Below are positions 47,192-56,600 of a stretch of 64,000 nt of DNA, in pieces. The first letter of the stretch is position 1. Every line of letters starts with the position of its first letter. The position numbers and the translations under genes are program-made. Source of the DNA: Chitinophaga fulva (GTDB lineage: Bacteria > Bacteroidota > Bacteroidia > Chitinophagales > Chitinophagaceae). The stretch is from NCBI RefSeq assembly GCF_012927205.1, contig NZ_JABBGC010000001.1, forward strand, positions 2,604,810 to 2,668,809. The letters are read 5' to 3'. The notes beneath the pieces were generated by a model. The model worked only from the letters and a program-made list of their open reading frames with translations. It ran no database searches and was not told where the DNA came from.

Positions 47192-47551
47192 TCAGGACCG
47201 GTAATACGCCACCAGCAGAGAAAGAACAAAAGCGAGTATAATTAACGGGAGCATTTTATAGGTCTTGTTTTTGATGTGAACAAAAAACGCCCCAAGCATT
47301 ACCAGGCTGAAGCAAACGGCGGTCACATAGGTAAGCGGCATACAAAAATTGAAAGCCTGAGGCACGATAATGCCAATCGCTCCAAGAAACTCCAGGAAAC
47401 CAAGGATGATAATCGGGGCCGGATTTCCGCCAAATGGAAGCGCCTTGTTGTTTAATATATTTTCTACCGGGGTTGATAATTTCTTGTAGGAGCCAAACCC
47501 AAACCAAATCGCTAATAAGACCTGGAAAATCCAAAGTGTAACGTTATTCAT
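47192..47551 (-). CDS. DoxX family membrane protein
   Basis: This is a 119-residue four-helix inner membrane protein of the DoxX/DoxD-like family. It has VTLWIFQVLLAIWFGFGSYKKL, then PAPIIILGFLEFLGAIGIIVPQ, then a third and fourth helix ending in LLVAYYRS. In many bacteria such proteins act in quinone-linked redox balance or stress resistance; the role here is not determined. It is upstream of the AraC gene on the same strand, 72 bp away, so it may be regulated by or with it. Confidence 0.85.
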   Translation of the reverse strand: MNNVTLWIFQVLLAIWFGFGSYKKLSTPVENILNNKALPFGGNPAPIIILGFLEFLGAIGIIVPQAFNFCMPLTYVTAVCFSLVMLGAFFVHIKNKTYKMLPLIILAFVLSLLVAYYRS

Positions 47552-47700
47552 GTTGCTGCTTTTTTGATGATACGAAGTTGCGTAACAACGAAAAAACAGG
47601 GTTAGCCAGATCGGGCTTTGTTTTAGCCAAAATTGATCAATTCTTCACTATCTTTATCCGTAAATAAAGACATACGCTCATTTTAACAGAAACCGAACCA

Positions 47701-48282
47701 ATGCAGCTATTTAACGGACGTTTGTATCCTGAGGAAATCATACCATATCTCGAGCAATTCGATAAGGAGAATTATGTAAATGAACTGAAACGCGTGATAG
47801 ATAACGGATTTCAGAAGATGAGTGTACATGATTCGGTTGAGTTGTATACATGCTGTATTGCCACAAATATTTATGATTTGGAAACTACTGTTTCTTTCGA
47901 TGTTGTTGATACCAGTGAAAAATATAGAAGGGATTTGTTGCAGGCCCTGGAAAAACGTTATCGTTTAAAATCAGAACAAGGTAAATTAACCAAAAGAGAC
48001 CGGGTGCCGGACATCAACAATATACCACGTAATTATGATGAACCTGATAAATATGCCTTTCCCAAGATAGCCGTTGAAAAAAACACTTCCATTCCTAAGA
48101 ACTTTGAATTCTATACCCAAAGAAAATGCTGGTATGAAATTTTCCCGCTTCAAAAAGAGGTGCTGCAATATGCCGTTGGGCAGTTGTCTGATTTATTGAA
48201 TTTGCATCCTCGTTTTGAAATGTTTTTTATTGGAATGGAGTCGAAGGAAGGGTTTATTTACAGGAGTAATGTGAGTGAATAG
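47701..48282 (+). CDS. Hypothetical protein, 193 aa
   Basis: This soluble 193-residue protein is not recognised. It is rich in aromatic residues and charged helices, opens with LFNGRLYPEEIIPYLEQFD, and has a middle Pro/Asp-rich segment and a C-terminal helix (LQYAVGQLSDLLNLHP). Its GC content is lower than the surrounding genes. The size, isolation and composition suit an accessory gene. A short membrane protein gene follows 42 bp later on the same strand. Confidence 0.6.
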   Translation: MQLFNGRLYPEEIIPYLEQFDKENYVNELKRVIDNGFQKMSVHDSVELYTCCIATNIYDLETTVSFDVVDTSEKYRRDLLQALEKRYRLKSEQGKLTKRDRVPDINNIPRNYDEPDKYAFPKIAVEKNTSIPKNFEFYTQRKCWYEIFPLQKEVLQYAVGQLSDLLNLHPRFEMFFIGMESKEGFIYRSNVSE

Positions 48283-48324
48283 TGGTAGGGGAAAGAATTT
48301 CCGATGCCTCTAGTAAGTAATTTT

Positions 48325-48495
48325 ATGAAAGTAGTAAAATATATCGTTTTGTTTTTGATTGCTGTGATGTTTTGGGGTTTCCATAACTCTAAAGAGGCAC
48401 GGTTAAGAAGGCAGGTCGATACTTACAATAAAAGAGTAAGTGAATATTTTGAAAAAGATAGTCTGAATCCTAAACTTGAAAAGAAGGATCAATGA
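48325..48495 (+). CDS. Small single-pass membrane protein
   Basis: From ATG at 48325 (an earlier ATG at 48304 is less likely) this encodes 56 residues: one hydrophobic helix (YIVLFLIAVMFWGF) followed by a highly charged helix rich in Lys, Arg and Glu. It is an N-in or N-out small membrane protein of unknown role. Its last 7 bp overlap the end of the dxs gene on the other strand. Confidence 0.5.
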   Translation: MKVVKYIVLFLIAVMFWGFHNSKEARLRRQVDTYNKRVSEYFEKDSLNPKLEKKDQ

Positions 48496-50408
48496 TGAGA
48501 AAGAAACACATTATTTACCGATAGGGTTTTTATTCCCACCACCTGCCTCACCACGCGAATAATCCCTTTTTTATCATACCCATATAATTCATGCAGTTGC
48601 TGCTGTGTGCCCTGTGTGGCAAACGTGTCCGGCAATCCCAATCGCTTTAAAGTGACGTGGTAACCGTGTTCCACCATAAATTCCAACACCGCACTCCCTA
48701 CACCTCCCCGGATACAACCATCTTCGACGGTGATCACGCTGGAGAACTGGCTGAATACTTCATGTAGCAATGCCTCGTCCAGTGGTTTAAAGAACCGAAG
48801 GTCATAGTGGGCTACATGCAATTGATCGCTTTCCAGCTCATCGCACGCTTCTTTGACGTATTGCCCCACAGGGCCAAGGGAAAGAATAGCGATATCTTTA
48901 CCCGGCCTGATCTTTCTTCCCTTTCCTATGGCCAGTTTTCGGAAGCCGGAAGGCCCATGCATAGATGCAACAGCTCCTTTAGGGTAACGGATCGCAAATG
49001 GCCCGTTGCCTTCGCTGGCCTGTGCCGTAAAGAGAAGGTTCCTGAAATCTTCCGCGTCCATCGGAGAAGCGCCAACGATATTAGGCACACATCTCAGGAA
49101 GGAGATGTCAAATGCGCCGTGATGGGTAGGTCCATCCTGGCCTACCACACCTGCCCTGTCAATACAGAATACGACGTCAAGCTTCTGCAACGCCACATCG
49201 TGGATGACCTGGTCATAGGCACGTTGTAAAAAGGTGGAGTAGATGGTACAGAATGGTATCATGCCATCCGCCGCGAGGCCGGCAGAAAAAGTGACCGCAT
49301 GTTGTTCGGTGATGCCTACGTCGAAGACACGTTCAGGCATCTGCTTTTTCATATTGGTAAGTGCACTTCCTGATAACATGGCCGGGGTTATTGCCATGAT
49401 TTTGGGGTTGCTGTTGGCCAGCTCCATTAAGGTGTCACCGAATACTTTCTGAAAGGTGACAGATGTTTCTGCATCCAGCGTGTCACCGGTAGACCTGTCG
49501 AACTTTTTAGGCGCATGCCATTTGGCCTGATCGGTCATGGCGGGTGCAAAACCTTTTCCTTTGGTGGTGACACAATGCAATAACTTGGGGCCGGGTATAT
49601 GCTTCAGCTTTTCGAATATATGGATCAGTTTCTTCAGATCATGCCCGTCGACGGGGCCAAAGTACCGGATGTTCAGTGCTTCGAAAAGATTGCTGTAGCG
49701 TAAGAGTCCTCCTTTTATGGCTTTCTGGAGTTTCCGGACCACCTCTACGGGCCAGTTGTCTGGCTGACCGGGATGTGTTAATAACTTCCTGATATGCGAC
49801 TTTAACGCATTATAATGTTTGCCGCTCGTTAGCGCTGTAAGATAATGTTGCAAGGCGCCGGTATTGGCGTCAATCGACATATTATTGTCGTTCAGTATCA
49901 CCAGCATGTTGGGCTGTTCGTAACCGGCATTGTTCAGTGCTTCAAAGGCCATGCCTGCCGTCATGGCCCCATCGCCGATCACCGCGATGTGCTGACGGGT
50001 ATGGTCGCCCCGGTATTTGGCGGTGCAGGCCATGCCCAGTATGGCCGAAATGGAAGTGGAAGAGTGGCCGGTCCCGAAGGCGTCGTATACGCTCTCGTCC
50101 CTGCTGGGAAAGCCGCTGATCCCATCCAGTAGCCTGTTGGAATGAAAGCGGCTTTTTCTACCTGTCAACAGTTTATGAGGATACGCCTGGTGTCCAACAT
50201 CCCAGACCAGTTTGTCTTCCGGTGTATTAAATACATAGTGCAATGCAACTGTCAGCTCTACAACACCGAGACTGGAACTGAAATGACCGCCATTCGTGGC
50301 AACATGATCGATTAAAAAAGACCTTAGTTCCCCGCAAAGGTCCTGGAGGGACGTGACAGGCAGGTTTCGCAGATCATCAGGGGTATCAATATTGTTATTT
50401 CCGGGCAT
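48489..50408 (-). CDS. dxs: 1-deoxy-D-xylulose-5-phosphate synthase
   Basis: This thiamine-diphosphate enzyme condenses pyruvate and glyceraldehyde-3-phosphate to DXP, the entry point of the MEP isoprenoid pathway and a precursor for thiamine and (DXP-dependent) vitamin B6. The 639-residue length is normal. Visible motifs are GGHFSSSLGVVELTVALHYV, KLVWDVGHQAYPHK, the ThDP site GDGAMTAGMAFEAL with NDNNMSI, and the transketolase-like central part with DVGITEQHAVTFSAGLA and GPTHHGAFD. It is divergent from a MocR-type regulator gene with an 80-bp spacer. That arrangement suggests control by PLP status and perhaps a role in B6 synthesis. Whether it is the only dxs of the genome is unknown. Confidence 0.95.
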   Translation of the reverse strand: MPGNNNIDTPDDLRNLPVTSLQDLCGELRSFLIDHVATNGGHFSSSLGVVELTVALHYVFNTPEDKLVWDVGHQAYPHKLLTGRKSRFHSNRLLDGISGFPSRDESVYDAFGTGHSSTSISAILGMACTAKYRGDHTRQHIAVIGDGAMTAGMAFEALNNAGYEQPNMLVILNDNNMSIDANTGALQHYLTALTSGKHYNALKSHIRKLLTHPGQPDNWPVEVVRKLQKAIKGGLLRYSNLFEALNIRYFGPVDGHDLKKLIHIFEKLKHIPGPKLLHCVTTKGKGFAPAMTDQAKWHAPKKFDRSTGDTLDAETSVTFQKVFGDTLMELANSNPKIMAITPAMLSGSALTNMKKQMPERVFDVGITEQHAVTFSAGLAADGMIPFCTIYSTFLQRAYDQVIHDVALQKLDVVFCIDRAGVVGQDGPTHHGAFDISFLRCVPNIVGASPMDAEDFRNLLFTAQASEGNGPFAIRYPKGAVASMHGPSGFRKLAIGKGRKIRPGKDIAILSLGPVGQYVKEACDELESDQLHVAHYDLRFFKPLDEALLHEVFSQFSSVITVEDGCIRGGVGSAVLEFMVEHGYHVTLKRLGLPDTFATQGTQQQLHELYGYDKKGIIRVVRQVVGIKTLSVNNVFLSHH

Positions 50409-50440
50409 TCGATGTTCTTTCCGGCAAATTTAAATCGCTT

Positions 50441-50488
50441 AAATTTACAGTACAGGTACAGAATATGTATAAATTACCAGTACAGATA
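50441..50488. promoter_or_regulatory. Direct-repeat operator candidate between dxs and the MocR gene
   Basis: Two near-identical repeats, AAATTTACAGTACAGGTA at 50441-50458 and AAATTACCAGTACAGATA at 50471-50488, start exactly 30 bp apart, three helical turns. Direct repeats of this kind between a MocR gene and its divergent target are typical MocR/PdxR operators. The second repeat touches the MocR start codon. Confidence 0.65.
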
Positions 50489-51894
50489 TGAAGGTGTATA
50501 AATTCGAAGCGTTTACCAATGCCATCGAAAAAAACATACGGGAAGGTATTTTCAAGCCCGGACATAAATTGCCGTCTGTCCGCGACCTGAAGGCGCAATA
50601 TCAAACTAGCATCAGCACGATACAACAAGGATATGAATACCTGGTCGCCAGTGGGTTGGTGGAGAGCGTGCCTAAATCGGGTTACTTCGTCAGTAACAGG
50701 CCGGATTTATCGAATCAGCAGGTGAAGGCCAAACACCGGCCGGTAGCCCGGGATGCTATTTTTAAACGTCATCTTGGCCTTACCACTTCGTTGAAGGAAG
50801 GTCGCCATGTCTCAGAATTCAACGTAGCAGCTCCCGGCGATCTGTTGATACCGCAAAAATTACTGCTCCGTACCATGCAGCAGGTGATCAGGGAGCAGGG
50901 GGCCGGTTTGCTACGCTATTATCCTTCAAATGGATCGGTGGAATTAAAGGAGAACATCGTAAAAAAAGCAGCTGTTCATCAAACCAGCATAAATCCCGAT
51001 GAACTGTTGATCACAGATGGCGCATTACAGGCACTATACATTGCTTTATCCGCTGTCTGTAATGCGGGCGATGTGATTGCTGTTGAAAGCCCTTGTGTGT
51101 TTTCCGTGCTGGAAGTGATCAGGGTACTACAGCTGAAAGTGATCGAAATTCCGGTTGACCCATACGCCGGATTTGATGTTGACTTTTTGAAAAAAGCCTG
51201 TCGCACCAATGTTATTAAAGCGGTGGTTGTAACGCCCAATTTCCACAATCCTACCGGGATATTAATGACCGATGAACAAAAGCTGGCATTGCTGTCTGTT
51301 GCACATCAATACAATGTTGCGTTGATCGAGAATGATGTTTATGGAGACCTGAACTTCCATGGCCAGCGGCCTTCTATGATAAAAAGATTTGATGACAGCG
51401 GGCTGGTGTTATCTTATGCGTCCTATGCCAAAACATTGGCGCCGGGAATACGGGTCGGCTGGCTGGCAGCGGGGAAATTTATGCAACGGGCGGAACAGAT
51501 CAGGTTTGCATTGGGCAGTACCGTTTCGCCTTTGTACCAGGAAACGGTCAACCGTTTGTTGACCAGCAACAGTTACGACCGGCATGTCCGCTCATTCAGG
51601 ATGCAGCTGGCGAAGAATGCGCACCTGGCCATTCATTTGTTGTCCGCTCATTTTCCGGAGAAGACTTCCATCCTTAGCCCTTCGGGTGGATACAACATCT
51701 GGGTGAAGATGCCGGATGAGACAGATATGGACCACTTCTATGACCAATGTGGAAAAATCGGGGTAAGGTTTACGCCAGGCTATACCTTCTCTTTCTCTGG
51801 CGCTTTTGATAAGTATTTCAGGCTGGTCTTTGCGGACAAATTTTCACCCAAAAGGATGGAAGCTCTTCAGTTGGCGGGACAACAAGCGCTGTGA
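50488..51894 (+). CDS. MocR/GntR-type PLP-dependent transcriptional regulator
   Basis: This 468-residue protein fuses a GntR winged helix (about 1-75: IREGIFKPGHKLPSVRDLKAQYQTSISTIQQGYEYL) to an aminotransferase-like PLP-binding domain. The PLP lysine is Lys315 in YAKTLAPG and the cofactor region includes VVTPNFHNPTG and ENDVYGDL. In this family PLP or an amino acid acts as effector. Classical members (PdxR, GabR) regulate vitamin B6, taurine or GABA genes. The divergent dxs gene and the direct repeats between them suggest control of DXP supply. Confidence 0.92.
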   Translation: MKVYKFEAFTNAIEKNIREGIFKPGHKLPSVRDLKAQYQTSISTIQQGYEYLVASGLVESVPKSGYFVSNRPDLSNQQVKAKHRPVARDAIFKRHLGLTTSLKEGRHVSEFNVAAPGDLLIPQKLLLRTMQQVIREQGAGLLRYYPSNGSVELKENIVKKAAVHQTSINPDELLITDGALQALYIALSAVCNAGDVIAVESPCVFSVLEVIRVLQLKVIEIPVDPYAGFDVDFLKKACRTNVIKAVVVTPNFHNPTGILMTDEQKLALLSVAHQYNVALIENDVYGDLNFHGQRPSMIKRFDDSGLVLSYASYAKTLAPGIRVGWLAAGKFMQRAEQIRFALGSTVSPLYQETVNRLLTSNSYDRHVRSFRMQLAKNAHLAIHLLSAHFPEKTSILSPSGGYNIWVKMPDETDMDHFYDQCGKIGVRFTPGYTFSFSGAFDKYFRLVFADKFSPKRMEALQLAGQQAL

Positions 51895-52029
51895 CCCCTT
51901 AGTTTAAAACCTAAGCACGCCTAACCTTTCTTAATTGCACAGAATCAAAAACTATTAGCATTGCGAATCAAAAATAATATCTTAACTTAACCACTCATTA
52001 CCCCCGAAAACCATTAAACCCCCTTTAAT

Positions 52030-53682
52030 ATGAGCCCTCAACCAGACCTGGCGGTACAGAGTGCCAATGCATTACTGTCATTCCACCAATCATTGCCTAA
52101 AGGCAAAACCACGCCACTAAATCTTTCCAACGCAGACCAACAAAAACATGCAGAAGTGATGCTACAGGCAGCCGGCCGGTTCAGTGAAGCTTATCCGCAC
52201 CTGTATAAAGCGCTGTATAGCGGTAGTAACCACAGTCCTGAAGGCCTGGATGTTGTTCACCTGGTGGATTCCGGAATAACGGCAGCAGGAAAGGCAACAG
52301 CATCGGTAATGGCATGCTCCGGCGGCAGCAATATGATAAGTGGAGGCCACCTGGTGATATTCGATGGTGATAGCGGCGAACTGCTGGCGCAGGGAGAGAA
52401 CACTTCTGTAAGAAGCGGTATCGTAGTGTGCTCTACCCGTTCAGCCACGGCGTTGCCTGGGGGAAAGAAACTTTCTGTGCTGTATCTCGGTCACACGACC
52501 AGCGATGATGGTTCCATCAGATTCTTCAGCTATGCGAATACTGTTAGCGTGGGTAACGGCATCGCCGTAAATGTAACCAACCCCGTCATCAAAAATTCAA
52601 AAGACGGCCTCATTCACATCGGCGTGGGCAGAACAGGCGGCTATCCCACCAGCGATTATATTTATACCGAGCCGCAGAACCTTAACAATCCCTGGGTCAT
52701 TGCGCCGTTTACCGGTACCGTGCCGCTTAGTGGCGCCATAGATATACAACACCTCACCGTTGCAGACCTTACTACAAATATTGTTATTCAAAAAACCGGC
52801 GGCGCTACCTTAACATTAAACCGCGCCACCCAGTTCACACCAGACTCAAGGTTTGTAGGTGCCTTCTTTGTGGGGACTTCACCCAATATTTTACAGTTTA
52901 ACTTCCCATATGATGGCCTGAGCCATACCAACACAAAATCCATCGTCTACGATTCCACTTCTTTCGGCAGTGAAGTTGTAAGCTATTTTTACTTTGCTTT
53001 TAATGGTATCCCGCTACAGGGTGGCGCTATCGCACCACCATTTTATGTGTGCAGCATCAACTTTCCTGACGAGCCTTCGCTCAATTGTACCAAGATCCCG
53101 AACCTCTATTACTGGTGGCATTGCCTCGCCAAAGGCACATTGGTAACACTGGAAGACGGATCTCAGAAAGCCATCGAAGAAATAACACAGGACTACCGGG
53201 TGAAAACAGCCAACGGCCAAAGCTTTGGCGTATATGCCACCGTAAAAGGCACCCACACCTCCGATGGTACGCCTGGCGAAGATGGCATCTACAAGGTGAC
53301 AACAGCCAACGGAAAAAGTTTTGTAGCCACTGGTAATCACATGGTATTTACCGCTACAAACAAATGCAGCAGCGTGCATGACCTGGTAGCAGGCGATAGC
53401 ATACTCACGGAAGATGGCGCATCAACGGTAAAAAGTAAGGATGCCATAGTATATGATGACACGTTCTACGCGCTGGCATTGGGCCATCCGGATGAACAAG
53501 ATGCTGACAACTTCCCCCAAAACATGGCAGGCTATTATGCCGGAGGCGTATTACATGCCGATCAGAACGCCATGCGTATTCAAACAGCTGCCAGGTACAA
53601 AGACCTCGACTATATGCTGCCCCGCATTAACCAGGAGCTTCACCAGGATTATACATCTGCATTGAACGATATGCGCTCTTAA
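52030..53682 (+). CDS. Leaderless protein with C-terminal Hint (hedgehog/intein) domain
   Basis: This is a 550-residue protein without a signal peptide. The first 360 residues are Gly/Ser/Thr-rich beta structure of unknown family. A Hint domain follows: Cys365 in HCLAKGTLVTLEDGS (intein block A), TGNH with Thr434 and His437 (block B), then YYAGGVLHAD at about 504-510, where His509 is followed by Ala instead of the Asn of true inteins. It should still catalyse cleavage at Cys365 or thioester formation, but not protein splicing. A tail of about 40 residues (RINQELHQDYTSALNDMRS) follows. It is the first of five tightly packed genes. The Hint domain may release or anchor the N-terminal part. Confidence 0.8.
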   Translation: MSPQPDLAVQSANALLSFHQSLPKGKTTPLNLSNADQQKHAEVMLQAAGRFSEAYPHLYKALYSGSNHSPEGLDVVHLVDSGITAAGKATASVMACSGGSNMISGGHLVIFDGDSGELLAQGENTSVRSGIVVCSTRSATALPGGKKLSVLYLGHTTSDDGSIRFFSYANTVSVGNGIAVNVTNPVIKNSKDGLIHIGVGRTGGYPTSDYIYTEPQNLNNPWVIAPFTGTVPLSGAIDIQHLTVADLTTNIVIQKTGGATLTLNRATQFTPDSRFVGAFFVGTSPNILQFNFPYDGLSHTNTKSIVYDSTSFGSEVVSYFYFAFNGIPLQGGAIAPPFYVCSINFPDEPSLNCTKIPNLYYWWHCLAKGTLVTLEDGSQKAIEEITQDYRVKTANGQSFGVYATVKGTHTSDGTPGEDGIYKVTTANGKSFVATGNHMVFTATNKCSSVHDLVAGDSILTEDGASTVKSKDAIVYDDTFYALALGHPDEQDADNFPQNMAGYYAGGVLHADQNAMRIQTAARYKDLDYMLPRINQELHQDYTSALNDMRS

Positions 53683-53694
53683 TATTTATTCCGC

Positions 53695-56600
53695 ATGGCT
53701 ACAAGTGTTATTAAAAACCTTTATTATGCCAGCCCCTATTCGCAATTGCCACCAGGTGTTGGCACGGCAGGCATCACGCTGCAAACAGATCCCAGTCAAT
53801 CGCCTACACCGCCGACTGTCCCCAACCCGGTACTGGTGATAAGGTTACGTATGGCGGCAAACCCGCAGGAGATAATCGCTGTATCGCCTACCTCCGGCCC
53901 GGGAACAAATGTAAAGATAGCCTTTGTGCAGCCTAAATTCCCGCTGTCCGCCACGGATTCGTATATGCTGGATGTGATATGGGTAAGAAATGGCACGCCG
54001 CAACAAAGCATAGACTGGGATGCCGCCATTACTTCAGCGCCCATCACAGCGGCCGAAGTATCCATATTAAGCGCCAGCTTCGATGGATCTAATGTAACGG
54101 CGGTGCTGGGATATGGCCCAAGCGGGATGGGCGTAGGCGCACAGGTGAATGTATACTCCCTTGCGTTCGGTACGTATGTGAACGTAGGCAGCATGCAAAC
54201 ACAGGGCAATACCGTTACGGTGCCGGTCAACAGCACGGGCTTTCCTGCTGTATTTTTCCTGAGCGCACAGGCTGCCATTCCCTCCACCAATACCGGCGGC
54301 GCCGGATCTTTTTCAGGCCCCTTCAGTCTTGGCCCCGCTACTCCCATCACTGCCGCATGTGGCATACCACAAGCTGCCAAAACCATCAGCGCTGCTGCGT
54401 ATAATGGTAAAACATTGACGCTTTCATGGGCGCTCGACACGGTAGAAGGTTGTGTGGATCCTGACTCCAGCCGTATACAGGTGCTGGCTAACGGGAAAGT
54501 CATTGCCAACTATACCGGCGGCCCATTGTCGGCCATCATTCCATTGGAGGCCTATGGGCAAAGCGGAATAACTATTACAGTCAGCACTGTCTCCAATAAC
54601 ATCGGCAGCAAGCCGGTGTCGTTCAACCTTGTTACCACTTCGCCGGTGATAACGAACGTGGTGGCTAACAAATCGTCAGGGAAAGTAACTGCCAGTGTCA
54701 CCATTCCGGCAGGATTGGCGGTACAGGGTTATTTAATGGACGGCGAAAACGTGCTGGCAGGACCGGTTACAGCCGCCGGCAATGTGCTGACCTTCGACTA
54801 CACTACTGCTAAATATAATGTGGAAGGCATGGTTGGCTTGAGCGTGGTGGGCAACACCGCTTCTGCCGACGGAATCATCACCGGTCCGCGAAGCAAGCCG
54901 GCAGTGTTGCTGGCGACAACACCTTCATTGAAGGCGGCGAACATCTACACCGATCCCGCCAGCACCACAAAGTGGCGTATCGATCTTACGTGGGACCGGC
55001 TGCCGGATGCAGCGGAAAATGTAGCTGCTTACACCATCAATCTTTTGCAGGACAATGTTTCGGTTGCCACACAAAAGCTCAACGCCACTTCCGCCACCCT
55101 CTCTGTTGACAAAACAGCCATCGATACCAGCAAAACACAAACCATTCAATTGTCTGCTACTGGTGCTACCGGCGGCGCTTCACCCACACAAACACTTTAT
55201 GCGGTGTTTGCTGCGCCCACGCTGGCATCACTCACCACTACGCAGAACCAGGTGGCCGCCACCTGGAATGCACCGCAAATTCCGGCTGGCAATACGATGC
55301 CGGTAGGGTATCGCCTGACAGTGATTGCTGGCGGGACCGTTATTGGCCGTGGCAGTGAAACAACAGCCAGAAGCTCGGCGATGGCACTTTCAGACATCGC
55401 TGTTCCTGATACAGGAAGCATTAGTGTCATGGTAGGCATAGCATTGGGGCCTGTGGTGTTACAACCGGATACAAGCATGGCCAGCGGCACAAGTGCCACG
55501 CCTATTTTAAAAGCACCGGCAATAAAACAGGTAAGTGCTGATCCTCTCACCAATATATCTACACTGAACTGGGCTGCTGTTGATACCGCCACTACCTACA
55601 CCGTAATTTTTACAGACGGCACCTCACATAAAGACATTGGCACTACTTCCTATCCATTGCCACAGGCGCTTGTCACCGGTGCGCAAATGGGTTATACGGT
55701 ACAGGCAAATGGTGCAGCAAACGGTGTTGTGCTTACCGGGCCTCCGTCGGGACTGACATACATACCTACCAGCGTGGCCGATATATCATGGGTAAGGTAT
55801 AATGGAAGCAACGTGAGTATGGAGTGGGCTGCTGTACCAGACGCTTTGAGCTACAAGGTTTTTGTGTATGATGAGTTGAACAAGAACGTTTACACCGGTA
55901 CCGTGAGCCAGACCTCCGCTTCCTTTACCATTACACCCGAACCCAACAGGGTGTATACCGCTTATGTACAACCGGTGACAATAGATGGTACCGCGCTGAG
56001 AGGAGCGAGGGGTGCATTGTTCAGTACCGGCATATACGTGAGCCAGCAGCCATCGGCTACGGCTTATCCTTATGCGTACATTGCGCAGGCTGTGAATGCG
56101 CTGGGGTCTGCTACCGCCAATCCGCCGGCACAGGTAATTACCCTGTATCTGCCTGAACTGGGCAGCACTGCCGGCGCACTGGGTAATGTAGCTATCGAAT
56201 CAGGTCCGTTTAAGATTGAACCTTCAGGAGTCCCCTCGCTGCCATACAAGCTAACGATAGCGGGAAGTGCTGCTGTATGGACATTTAATACAGTTGCCAT
56301 AAGGGCACAGCTGCAACAGGCTTATGTTACTTTTCTGAAAGATGTAGAGAAACCTCCGGTAGGCGGTGTTCCTGGCGCCACCGGTTACGGTATTGCCCTG
56401 GTACAATCGGCTATTGCCTGTGCAATGCCACAGACATTTGCGGAGCAATTGTATTACAACTTCGGTTTTTCAACTACTACCAATGCCGGGGCAGGTTATA
56501 TCGATCTGCGGCCGGGAATGATATTGAGAGTAACGGCAAGTGATTACGTCAATATTCCGGGCAGCGTACCGACATGGATCAATGGGTACGGTCCCGGCGC

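Noticed and set aside
51901..51920. Short CTTAG/CTAAG hairpin after the MocR gene
   Set aside because: The 5-bp stem has no T run and is too weak to call a terminator.
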